Source: UBA2253 sp964646985 (GTDB lineage: Bacteria > Bacillota_I > Bacilli_A > ML615J-28 > CAG-698). From it: a stretch of 8,395 bases of DNA. The position numbers and the translations under genes were made by a program. This document shows positions 1-6,829 of the stretch, piece by piece (positions within the stretch are counted from its first letter, which is position 1; every line of letters begins with the position of its first letter). Location of the stretch: the NCBI GenBank assembly GCA_964646985.1, contig CAZYFI010000056.1, positions 1-8,395 on the forward strand. The letters are read 5' to 3'. The notes under the pieces were generated by a model. It was not told the DNA's origin, did not search any database, and saw only the letters and a program-made list of their open reading frames with translations.

Positions 1-288
1 TGGCCTACCCATACCATCAAAAACTCGCCCTAAAATTTCGGGAGCAAGTTTGATTTCAATACCATGTCCTAAAAAGACCGCTTTCGCATCAATAATCTTT
101 AACCCTTGAGATGAATCAAATAATTGAACCAAAGCCTTGTCTTCATTGATTTCAAGAACTTTTCCAACACGTTCTTCACCATTTGCTTGCTTGATTCTAA
201 CTAATTCATCGTATTTTACATTTTCTACTTGGTCAACCAACATCAATGGTCCGACAACTTCACGAATTGTTTTATATTCTTTAGGCAT
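1..288 (-). CDS. ntpB: V-type ATP synthase subunit B, N-terminal part (cut by window edge)
   Basis: Non-catalytic nucleotide-binding subunit of the cytosolic V1 head; three B alternate with three A around the central shaft. Only the first 96 codons are in the window and the frame is open to base 1. The visible protein begins MPKEYKTIREVVGPLMLVD and ends LAPEILGRVFDGMGRP, which is the N-terminal beta-barrel of the family with its conserved end (F-D-G-x-G-R-P). The nucleotide-binding domain and the arginine finger lie outside. The start is the ATG at 288-286: it overlaps the end of ntpA by 8 nt and has a GAGGTG ribosome binding site 9 nt upstream inside ntpA. Overlap implies coupled translation of A and B, which fits their 3:3 stoichiometry. 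Identity is secure from sequence plus position directly after subunit A. The length is normally about 460 residues; that is family knowledge, not seen here. Confidence 0.95.
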   Translation of the reverse strand, partial: MPKEYKTIREVVGPLMLVDQVENVKYDELVRIKQANGEERVGKVLEINEDKALVQLFDSSQGLKIIDAKAVFLGHGIEIKLAPEILGRVFDGMGRP

Positions 289-2074
289 CGAACTCATCAC
301 CTCTTTGTATGTCTTGGAATTCTTTATCCAAAGCTTTCATTATTTGTTGGAATTCTTCGTCAAAATGATCTTCTTTTAGATATTTCATTCGACCAATTCG
401 ATCAAGAATTTCCATTTCTGTAAGTTTATAGAAACTAAGGTTTTCTTGTAACCCTTTTTGTGACAAATGATACCATGTTAAAATGGCTTTTAACATACCA
501 TATTGTTTGTTTAGTGAAGTGTAGGTATCTACTTCATGAAAGGCAATTTGATGCAAATAGTCTTCACGAATGCTTCTTGCACATTCCAAAGTCAAACGAT
601 CTTGGAATTCTAATGAGTCAACACCAACCAAACGCACGATTTCTTGCAATTTCGCTTCTTCTTGTAAAATACGCTTTGTTTCCTTCACTTGCTCAGACCA
701 ATCTTTTTTCACTTGTGTGTCAAAGAAATCATTTAAAGCATCTTCATATAAAGAATAACTCTTTAACCAATCGATGGCTGGAAAATGACGACTATAAGCA
801 AGTTGAGCACTCAAACCCCAGAATACTTTTACAATCCGTAATGTTCCTTGAGAAACTGGCTCAGAAGTATCTCCTCCTGGAGGAGATACTGCGCCAATGG
901 CACTAATTGCTCCGGTTCTTCCTTCTTTGCCCAAACATTTCACAAAACCAGCGCGTTCGTAAAATTCTGCCAAACGCGAAGATAAATATGCAGGATACCC
1001 TTCTTCACCAGGCATCTCTTCAAGACGACCTGACATTTCTCGTAGAGCTTCTGCCCAACGCGAGGTAGAATCGGCCATGATGGCAACACGATATCCCATA
1101 TCACGATAATATTCTGCAATCGTAATTCCTGTATAAATAGAAGCTTCACGAGCAGCAACTGGCATATTAGAAGTGTTGGCAATCAACACAGTTCGTTTCA
1201 TCAAAGATTGCCCTGTTTTTGGATCATGAAGTTCAGGGAACTCATTTAAAACGTCCGTCATCTCATTTCCCCGTTCTCCACAGCCAACATAAACAATAAT
1301 ATCAGCATCAGCCCATTTTGCTAATTGATGTTGTACCACTGTTTTTCCAGATCCAAATGGACCAGGAATGGCGGCAATCCCACCAATTGCAATTGGGAAT
1401 AATGTGTCAATGACACGTTGTCCAGTAACCATTGGGGCTTCAGGAGCAAGTTTTTTTGCATAAGGACGGCTTCGTCTGACTGGCCAAGTTTGCAACATTT
1501 TCACTTCTATCATGCCTTTTTCTGTTTCAATTTTGGCAATGACATCAACAATCGTTGCTTCACCAGAGGTTATCCAAGCAACTTTTCCCGATATACCAGG
1601 AGCAACCATGATTTTATGCATGACAGCCGAAGATTCTTCAACTTGACCTAGAAAATCACCACTCACAACTTGATCATTTTCCTTTACAAGCGGTTGAAAT
1701 TTCCAAACTTTTGTTCTATCTAATTTAGGAACATCGATTCCCAAAGGAATGCGGTCTCCTGAAGATTCATAGATGACATTCAAAGGACGCTGAATGCCAT
1801 CAAAAATTCCTTCAATCAAACCAGGAGCCAATTCTACTGATAATGGTTCATTGGTTAGATATACTGGTTCTCCAGGTCCAATTCCGGCTGTTTCTTCATA
1901 TACTTGGATGGAAGCCATATCACCACGAAGTTCAATCACCTCACCAATTAATTTTTTTTCACTGACACGAACGACGTCGTACATCTTCACGTCTTTCATG
2001 TTTTTCGCAACAATCAGCGGTCCGGAAACCTTTGATATGATGCCGACTTTTTCATTTAGATTTGTTTCGCTCAT
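281..2074 (-). CDS. ntpA: V-type ATP synthase subunit A (catalytic subunit)
   Basis: Catalytic ATPase subunit of the V1 head, 597 residues, the usual family length. Residue numbers count from the chosen ATG. It has an N-terminal beta-barrel (about 8-70), the inserted non-homologous region typical of A subunits (about 110-190), then the nucleotide-binding domain: Walker A GPFGSGKT at 238-245, CGERGNEM at 265-272 with the predicted catalytic glutamate E267, Walker B region MADSTSRW at 333-340, PPGGDTSEP at 398-406, and an adenine-pocket stretch SRHFPAIDW at 428-436. The C-terminal helical domain follows. An in-frame GTG at 2083 would add three residues, but it abuts the AAAGGG ribosome binding site, whereas the ATG at 2074 has an 8-nt spacing, so I prefer the ATG. 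It lies 14 nt after the F subunit gene and overlaps ntpB by 8 nt. No key residue is missing. Confidence 0.97.
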   Translation of the reverse strand: MSETNLNEKVGIISKVSGPLIVAKNMKDVKMYDVVRVSEKKLIGEVIELRGDMASIQVYEETAGIGPGEPVYLTNEPLSVELAPGLIEGIFDGIQRPLNVIYESSGDRIPLGIDVPKLDRTKVWKFQPLVKENDQVVSGDFLGQVEESSAVMHKIMVAPGISGKVAWITSGEATIVDVIAKIETEKGMIEVKMLQTWPVRRSRPYAKKLAPEAPMVTGQRVIDTLFPIAIGGIAAIPGPFGSGKTVVQHQLAKWADADIIVYVGCGERGNEMTDVLNEFPELHDPKTGQSLMKRTVLIANTSNMPVAAREASIYTGITIAEYYRDMGYRVAIMADSTSRWAEALREMSGRLEEMPGEEGYPAYLSSRLAEFYERAGFVKCLGKEGRTGAISAIGAVSPPGGDTSEPVSQGTLRIVKVFWGLSAQLAYSRHFPAIDWLKSYSLYEDALNDFFDTQVKKDWSEQVKETKRILQEEAKLQEIVRLVGVDSLEFQDRLTLECARSIREDYLHQIAFHEVDTYTSLNKQYGMLKAILTWYHLSQKGLQENLSFYKLTEMEILDRIGRMKYLKEDHFDEEFQQIMKALDKEFQDIQRGDEFDA

Positions 2075-2088
2075 CGACGTCACCCTTT

Positions 2089-2406
2089 CTAAAATATATT
2101 AATACCAATCGCTTTTTCCACATTTTCTTGAATTTTCTTAAGCCCAACAGAAGCAGACTCTTTTTCCATGGGAATGGGAATAATCATCGGAAACGGATTC
2201 GATTGGTATTTTTCTAAAGTTTCCGGAATGTGGGTATAAATATCTTCACTTGTAAAAATAATTTTACATTTTTGATTTGCTAGTTTAAAAATGATAGCAT
2301 CTGCTTCACTCACTTGCTTTATGATAAATGTTTTAATGCCCAAAGCATTATAAATTAATACTGTTTCATCAAGGCCTATTGCAGCCATTTCTACTTTTTG
2401 ATTCAT
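2089..2406 (-). CDS. atpF: V-type ATP synthase subunit F (central shaft)
   Basis: Small central-stalk subunit that binds subunit D in the rotating shaft and passes torque between the V1 head and the rotor ring. The protein is 105 residues, the normal length. It shows the Rossmann-like fold pattern of the family: a first strand and loop (AAIGLDETVLIYNALGI), a mid strand IIFTSEDIYTHIPETLEKY, and a C-terminal helix with GLKKIQENVEKAIGINIF, very like the end of the Enterococcus hirae protein that is there called NtpG. The common GDxDSV at the first loop is here GLDETV. The start ATG has AAGGAG 7 nt upstream; this site overlaps the stop codon of ntpC, so reinitiation is likely. It sits 11 nt after ntpC and 14 nt before ntpA, the expected place. 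Naming differs between schemes (ntpF in KEGG, NtpG in E. hirae). Confidence 0.92.
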   Translation of the reverse strand: MNQKVEMAAIGLDETVLIYNALGIKTFIIKQVSEADAIIFKLANQKCKIIFTSEDIYTHIPETLEKYQSNPFPMIIPIPMEKESASVGLKKIQENVEKAIGINIF

Positions 2407-2417
2407 GGCAAGTCTCC

Positions 2418-3368
2418 TTAATAATCCAACAAGTCATTGGGATCAAAATATGTACTAGAATAAATCAAACGAATGTTTTTCGCTTCTGATACCTTTTGCA
2501 AATAATAATAAATAATGGGACCGATGGAAAACGAATCGTTTCGTTCTTCTCTCATGATATCTAATATTAGCAAATCAAGTTGCTTTTCCATTTGATTCAA
2601 ACGAGGACGATCAAAATATGCTTTCAAAGCTTTCATGATTTTTTCTTTATAAAAATCCATAAAAACTCTTGGTGCCAGCTCTTTGCTCATGGAAAAACCA
2701 TCAAGGAACAATTGATGTGCTATCAATCCATGATTGATAAACATCGATGAAAACTCACTCACATCCCAATCTAACAAACGACATCTCAACCAACTCATCA
2801 CATTCGTTGTGTCGATAACCGCTTGAAAGTAGCTTTTTAAAGCAGATGCTTGGGTGAATTTCATTTGTACAAAAATATAATCATAAATAGCTTGATCAAT
2901 GATATTGCTGATGAAACGAGCATTGGTTAAATGACCGATTTGTTTTTCTAAATCAATCATGAATAATTGTACATCTTTTGATAGCAATGAATAATCTTGA
3001 TGAAAAATTGCTTTTTCTAAAACCTCAACATCAATGCTTCCTGTACTAGTATAAGCATCAAATTGCTCAACAGAGAACAATCTTTTTTTAAACATGATTT
3101 TGATGTTTGTAGCGTCATTTGCCATAAAAAATAAATCTGTTAATTTTTTATTCGGACTGATTTCATCAAAATACTGTTTTAAAGCGACCAATTCATGATT
3201 GATCATATCTTCAAGATTATCCGTATTGAGGGAAGATGCATATCCTAACTCTTTTAAGGTTTTTAAAAAATCTGTTTTTTCAACTCTTATTAGTTTCGCA
3301 AATTTACTTTTATCAAAAATGCGACTTTCAACAGCTTTAATATTGCCAACCGCATATGGATAATTCAT
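2418..3368 (-). CDS. ntpC: V-type ATP synthase subunit C (rotor socket)
   Basis: Homologue of eukaryotic subunit d: a funnel-shaped, mostly helical cytosolic protein sitting on the rotor ring and holding the central shaft. From the chosen ATG it is 316 residues, slightly shorter than the usual 320-340. The sequence is almost wholly helical with no membrane segment; the N-terminus MNYPYAVGNIKAVESRIF matches the conserved start of the family (Y-x-x-x-N-x-R/K-x-x-E). An open frame extends ten codons further upstream (to 3398), but those codons lie inside ntpE; the ATG at 3368 comes one base after the ntpE stop and has a GGTGAG purine-rich site just upstream. Identity rests on family resemblance plus its position between E and F. 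Subunit C diverges strongly between species, so I am a little less sure than for A or K. Confidence 0.9.
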   Translation of the reverse strand: MNYPYAVGNIKAVESRIFDKSKFAKLIRVEKTDFLKTLKELGYASSLNTDNLEDMINHELVALKQYFDEISPNKKLTDLFFMANDATNIKIMFKKRLFSVEQFDAYTSTGSIDVEVLEKAIFHQDYSLLSKDVQLFMIDLEKQIGHLTNARFISNIIDQAIYDYIFVQMKFTQASALKSYFQAVIDTTNVMSWLRCRLLDWDVSEFSSMFINHGLIAHQLFLDGFSMSKELAPRVFMDFYKEKIMKALKAYFDRPRLNQMEKQLDLLILDIMREERNDSFSIGPIIYYYLQKVSEAKNIRLIYSSTYFDPNDLLDY

Positions 3369-3369
3369 C

Positions 3370-4008
3370 TCACTCACCGCCAAACAAGATTTCAGCAATC
3401 TTTGTTTCGTAGGTTTCTTTCAAACTCATCATTTTTGTTTCAAAAGATAAATCAATATCAAACGCTTTACCTGAGAGAATCAATCCACCTTTGATATCAA
3501 CTGATTTTGGCGATAACTGTAAATGGGCTTTTGCATTATTTAGCTTCTTGTTTAGCTTATCTAACACAATCAATCCATCTTTGGCTTCATTGCTGGCAAA
3601 CAAACGTGTATACCGTTTCAAATCTTGTTTTGAAACATAAACAATTTCATCACCAATTATTTTTTCCTTGTTTATAAAACCTACAACAAGATTTGCCAAA
3701 TCTTCATCATTTAAAGCCATTAAGCTTTCTAAAACTTGATCAAAGACTTCATCAATGAGTGCCTTTTTATTGGCTAAGGTTCGTTGTTTGGCTTGTTGCT
3801 CTTTGTCAGTTAGTTTCATTTTAACCAAATCTTGCCCACGCAAATTTGCTTTTTCAAACATTTGCGCAATTTCCTTTTGAGCAACCGCTATGATATCTTC
3901 ATGTAGGGCTTTGGCTTTGGCTTCACCAGCTTCAATGATATGCTTCGCATCCAAAGAACCTTTTTCTTCGATCTTTTTATAGATTGAACTATTTCCCAAT
4001 TTCTTCAC
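3370..4008 (-). CDS. ntpE: V-type ATP synthase subunit E (peripheral stalk)
   Basis: Peripheral-stalk subunit that pairs with the small G/H subunit and anchors the V1 head to subunit I so that the head does not turn with the rotor. The protein is 212 residues, close to family length. Residues 1-100 are charged, alanine- and lysine-rich helix suited to a coiled coil; the C-terminal half (about 105-212) is the globular head-binding domain, with GGLILSGKAFDIDLSFETKM at 174-193 matching the family end motif. The start is odd: the first codon is GTG, with AGGAAG only 2 nt upstream (AGGA core 4 nt upstream). A TTG three codons later would have an 11-nt spacing. An ATG at 4010 is out of frame and immediately followed by TGA. 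The true start is therefore uncertain by a few residues. It lies 6 nt after ntpK and 1 nt before ntpC. Confidence 0.9.
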   Translation of the reverse strand: MKKLGNSSIYKKIEEKGSLDAKHIIEAGEAKAKALHEDIIAVAQKEIAQMFEKANLRGQDLVKMKLTDKEQQAKQRTLANKKALIDEVFDQVLESLMALNDEDLANLVVGFINKEKIIGDEIVYVSKQDLKRYTRLFASNEAKDGLIVLDKLNKKLNNAKAHLQLSPKSVDIKGGLILSGKAFDIDLSFETKMMSLKETYETKIAEILFGGE

Positions 4009-4014
4009 ATCTTC

Positions 4015-4482
4015 CTATAAACTAGATATAATTAAAATACTAGCTAGTAGGGCAAGAATGGCATATGTTTCAACCATGGCAACCATTGTCATACCTTTTG
4101 CCGAAGCATCTGGTTGTTTAGCAGTCATATGAATCGCACTAACAGCAGTTCTTCCTTGGAAGATTGCTGAAACCAATCCAACAATGGCAATTGGCATACA
4201 TGCGCCAAAATAAGTCCAACCTTGGGCTTCAGTTAAAGCTACTGGTCCGCCACCAAGCATTCCAATTTGAACCATTAATAAAATGGCAATTAAGAATCCA
4301 TAAATTCCTTGTGTGCCTGGTAAAGCTTGTAAAATCAATAATTTACCAAATAATTCTGGTTTTTCGGCAACAACACCTGCTGCTGCTTTTCCACCCATTT
4401 GCACGCCAATTGCAGAACCAATCCCTGGTAAAATTGCTGCTAAAGCAGCCCCAATAATTGCATAAAGTAATCCGTCACTCAT
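4015..4482 (-). CDS. ntpK: V-type ATP synthase subunit K (c-ring proteolipid), Na+-type
   Basis: Membrane rotor subunit; about ten copies form the ring that carries ions past subunit I. The 155 residues form four membrane helices, a duplicated two-helix hairpin, as in the 156-residue E. hirae NtpK. The ion-carrying glutamate is E138 in MVETYAIL. The other ligands of the E. hirae Na+ site are also present: L54, T57 and Q58 in LPGTQGIYGF, Y61, and Q109 in SAIFQG (E. hirae L61, T64, Q65, Y68, Q110, E139). The first hairpin has no acidic residue in the middle of its second helix, so one site per four-helix unit is expected. The start ATG shares one base with the ntpI stop (TAATG) and has a perfect AGGAGG 6 nt upstream, fitting the high copy number needed. 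Na+ specificity is inferred from these residues. Confidence 0.97.
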   Translation of the reverse strand: MSDGLLYAIIGAALAAILPGIGSAIGVQMGGKAAAGVVAEKPELFGKLLILQALPGTQGIYGFLIAILLMVQIGMLGGGPVALTEAQGWTYFGACMPIAIVGLVSAIFQGRTAVSAIHMTAKQPDASAKGMTMVAMVETYAILALLASILIISSL

Positions 4483-6365
4483 TATATTCCTCCTAATGAT
4501 TTATTATTTTCATTGACTTGATTGATATGTTTTAATTTTAAAGACAAAGGTTTGAATTCATAGCCGCCACCTTCATAGAATTTACTAAAAAATTCAATGT
4601 ACTGCAAACGGCTATCATGCACATAAGCGGATAGCAAACCCATTACTAAGTTAAAGACATGGCCAACAAGGTATATCACAATGGAAAAAACAAATCCAAT
4701 GATAGTACCTTGTATCATTCCTGCAAGCATATTCATAACCATACCAATTACAGCTGTAGATAGACTTAAAGCAAGAATACGAGAATAAGATAATATATCA
4801 CTCATGTAGCCTGTGGCTCCATAAAGCGCATAAAGGCCTCCGCCAATTTTTCCAAATAAATTTTTATTTTTTCGTCCGGCAAAAAACAAAATGAGAGCTG
4901 CGCCAACCAATGCCAAGACTGTTCCTATAAGGCTTAAGGAAGGGACAAACAGCATTCCTAATCCAATAATGACGAATATCCAACTTACTTGATCAGCAAA
5001 AGCAGCAAANNNNNNNNNNTTCTTAAAATTTGCATATATTTTTACAAGCAATCCAGAAATAACATGTAATGCTCCAATCACCAAAGAAAGAATCAACATT
5101 TCCAAAGGCTTTTTCATTGGTTCAAGTAGTAGAGGTTTCCATGTAGCCCCAAAATAACTACCAAATAACACACCCCATAACATTGTCGTTATGCCACAAA
5201 AGATTAACACTTTAAATAATTTTAAAGAATTCCCTTTTGGTTTCATCAGTTTAATCATCGCATAAAACAACCCAATCATGACCAAACCATAACCAACATC
5301 CGCCATCATCATTCCAAAAATAATCCAATACCAAAACGACATCATAGGATTTGGATCAACTTCATTGGGATTGGGCTTTGCAAACATATCAGTAACGGTT
5401 TCAAAAGCAGATATAAATCCATTGTTTTTTGTTACTGTCGGTGGGATTTCTTGGGCTTTTGGATCAAAGAAAGCAACATCATATATATCTGTAACTTCTT
5501 CAATGGCCTTTACCAACGCTTTTTGGCGATCACTTCTTACCCAACCTTCTAAATAAATAGTAGACAATGTTTTTTGCAAAGGTGCTTTTTTCAATTCACT
5601 AATTGTCGCCATTTGATCACTTAACAATTTTAAATCCGTCATTTGCTTAGATAAAGTTTGCATTTGCTCATGGATTTCAATGATTGTTGCTTCGTTTTGT
5701 TGTAATTTTTCTTTGCGCTTAGCAATTAAGTCACTGACCAAACAATCTTCATTTGGTAAAGTAATTTCACTAAATCCCAACAAACGCACTTTTTCCATTA
5801 CCAAAACATCGTCTTCAAAATAGTTTGCAATCAAGACAGCTTGTCCTTCAGAAGTCGTTTGGAATAATTTTAATTCTCCTTCTGATTCCAAAATCAAATC
5901 TGCTAATGCATCATTGTTTTTTATCTCGATAAAACCCAAGTGCATCTTAACATATTTTGAAGCATTCAATTGATTCAAAGGCAAATCCAAATCTTGCCAA
6001 ACGCTTAAAAAAAGAATCGATTCTTTTAAAGAATCATTTTCATTTTTTAGTGCCTGAAGTTTTTCTTCTGCCATTTCAACTTGTTCTAGCAACTTTTCAT
6101 GTTTTGGATCTTTTTGCACAAATGTATCATAATCTACTTCATGATAATTGCTAAACAATTTTTGTTTTTCTTGAAATTTCTTTAAAAAACGCATTGATTT
6201 GTCAGTTCTTTGAATCAAGTTTTCCTCATAAAAGGAATCTTCCTCCATGATTACATCTTCCGATGTAAGTAGCATTAATTCGCCACTTTTCTGAATTGAC
6301 ATTAACAATGCTTTTTGATCATCTTTCAAGGCCACAATGTGGACTTTTTTCATTGGAACAATCAT
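4482..6365 (-). CDS. ntpI: V-type ATP synthase subunit I (membrane stator), interrupted by assembly Ns
   Basis: Homologue of subunit a: the membrane stator forming the ion half-channels against the K ring. It has 627 residues, normal for bacteria. Residues 1-335 are the cytosolic arm, with coiled-coil stretches around 85-120 and 210-260 that meet the peripheral stalks. From about 341 (MMSFWYWIIFGMMMADVGYG) the membrane domain follows with seven to eight helices. Conserved motifs are SYSRILALSLS with R529 and HDSRLQYIEFFSKFYEGGG with R586; these arginines line the ion path in homologues. Residues 449-452 are unknown because of ten Ns; both flanks read in the same frame and match the family, so the gene is probably intact. 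The start ATG overlaps the stop of the stalk gene (ATGA), with AAGG 7 nt upstream. A second in-frame ATG four codons on lacks a ribosome binding site. Confidence 0.95.
   Translation of the reverse strand: MIVPMKKVHIVALKDDQKALLMSIQKSGELMLLTSEDVIMEEDSFYEENLIQRTDKSMRFLKKFQEKQKLFSNYHEVDYDTFVQKDPKHEKLLEQVEMAEEKLQALKNENDSLKESILFLSVWQDLDLPLNQLNASKYVKMHLGFIEIKNNDALADLILESEGELKLFQTTSEGQAVLIANYFEDDVLVMEKVRLLGFSEITLPNEDCLVSDLIAKRKEKLQQNEATIIEIHEQMQTLSKQMTDLKLLSDQMATISELKKAPLQKTLSTIYLEGWVRSDRQKALVKAIEEVTDIYDVAFFDPKAQEIPPTVTKNNGFISAFETVTDMFAKPNPNEVDPNPMMSFWYWIIFGMMMADVGYGLVMIGLFYAMIKLMKPKGNSLKLFKVLIFCGITTMLWGVLFGSYFGATWKPLLLEPMKKPLEMLILSLVIGALHVISGLLVKIYANFKXXXXFAAFADQVSWIFVIIGLGMLFVPSLSLIGTVLALVGAALILFFAGRKNKNLFGKIGGGLYALYGATGYMSDILSYSRILALSLSTAVIGMVMNMLAGMIQGTIIGFVFSIVIYLVGHVFNLVMGLLSAYVHDSRLQYIEFFSKFYEGGGYEFKPLSLKLKHINQVNENNKSLGGI
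4489..4494 (-). promoter_or_regulatory. Consensus ribosome binding site of ntpK
   Basis: AGGAGG on the minus strand, 6 nt before the ntpK ATG and lying inside the last codons of ntpI. It is the only full consensus site within the ATPase operon (the others are AAGGTGG, AAGG, AGGAAG, GGTGAG, AAGGAG, AAAGGG and GAGGTG). This agrees with the need for about ten copies of K per complex. Confidence 0.85.
5010..5019. other. Assembly gap (ten Ns) inside ntpI
   Basis: Ten consecutive undetermined bases covering codons 449-452 of ntpI, in a loop or helix start of the membrane domain. Ten Ns is a usual scaffolding placeholder, so the true size may differ, but both flanks are in the same frame and the protein keeps a normal length. 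Confidence 0.95.
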
Positions 6366-6670
6366 TTCACAACAACCTTCTTTAGTATAAAATCAATCGC
6401 TTCAGGATATTGCTTCTTCGCAGCTTTTATCATGACTTCATCTTCAGCAATAGCTTTTTTCTCAACCTCTAATTGTTTTTTTTGTATTTCATTATCAAAT
6501 TTTGCTTCTAAATCTTTTATTTCTTTCTCAGCTTCGATATGTAAGGCTTTCGCCTCTTCTTCACTTTCATTGCGAGTGGTTTCTAAAAGGCTCTTAACTT
6601 GTTCATTGGCATTTTGACGCATGGCTTCTGCTTTTTGTTCTGCCGCAGAAATTAATTCTAAAATAGACAT
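6362..6670 (-). CDS. V-type ATP synthase subunit G/H (small peripheral-stalk subunit)
   Basis: Small coiled-coil protein that pairs with subunit E in the peripheral stalk. The 102 residues are almost entirely one charged helix (about 1-80, rich in Glu, Lys and Ala, with the opening SILELISAAEQKAEAM typical of the family), followed by a short tail (YPEAIDFILKKVVVK). There is no signal peptide or membrane segment. It is the first gene of the ATPase operon, the same place as ntpF in E. hirae (called AhaH or AtpH elsewhere), and it overlaps ntpI by 4 nt (ATGA). The start ATG has AAGGTGG 9 nt upstream and is preceded by a good promoter. A low-complexity coiled coil could match many stalk-like proteins, so identity depends partly on position; within this operon there is little doubt. 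I leave the symbol empty because names conflict between schemes. Confidence 0.9.
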   Translation of the reverse strand: MSILELISAAEQKAEAMRQNANEQVKSLLETTRNESEEEAKALHIEAEKEIKDLEAKFDNEIQKKQLEVEKKAIAEDEVMIKAAKKQYPEAIDFILKKVVVK

Positions 6671-6703
6671 TATTGTTCACCACCTTTGTATGATTACTTC
6701 TAT

Positions 6704-6732
6704 ATTTTACCATGATTCAAATCAAAAGTCTA
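6704..6732 (-). promoter_or_regulatory. Promoter of the V-ATPase operon (extended -10)
   Basis: On the minus strand, TAGACT (6732-6727; four of six -35 bases), a 17-nt spacer, then TGG plus TAAAAT (6709-6704; five of six -10 bases). The start of transcription would be near 6697, leaving a leader of about 27 nt that carries the AAGGTGG ribosome binding site of the first ATPase gene. No operator-like repeat is visible here, so regulation cannot be read from the sequence. Confidence 0.7.
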
Positions 6733-6758
6733 TAAAAACTGACTGGAACAAGACAAAG

Positions 6759-6801
6759 AAAAAAGGGATTGATGAAGCGAGAATGCGAAAATCAATCCTT
6801 T
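6759..6801 (-). terminator. Rho-independent terminator after the DUF438 gene
   Basis: On the minus strand GGATTGAT (6798-6791) pairs perfectly with ATCAATCC (6773-6766) across a 17-nt loop; flanking AAA/TTT can lengthen the stem if one C is bulged. Six Ts follow directly (6764-6759). It begins about 30 nt after the stop codon and ends before the ATPase promoter, so it separates the two operons. The stem is AT-rich and the loop long, so some read-through is possible. Confidence 0.75.
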
Positions 6802-6829
6802 ATTAAATCAAATCTTGTTATAAAATGGT

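Noticed and set aside
460..906. Open frame of 148 codons on the plus strand
   Set aside because: Lies wholly inside ntpA on the opposite strand, has no domain-like sequence and no ribosome binding site; an antisense shadow of a conserved gene.
3369..3398. Ten-codon N-terminal extension of ntpC
   Set aside because: These codons lie inside ntpE, and the ATG at 3368 gives the conserved N-terminus.
4164..4457. Open frame of 97 codons on the plus strand across ntpK
   Set aside because: Antisense to the highly conserved rotor subunit; composition is rich in Gln and Leu as expected from reversed codons, with no independent support.
4482..6365. Possible frameshift or pseudogene in ntpI because of the Ns
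   Set aside because: Both sides of the gap are in the same frame, match the family, and the total length is normal.
6315..6617. Plus-strand frame of 100 codons rich in Ser and Phe
   Set aside because: Reverse reading of the coiled-coil codons (GAA, AAA, GCA) of the stalk gene gives Ser/Phe/Cys-rich nonsense; not a real gene.
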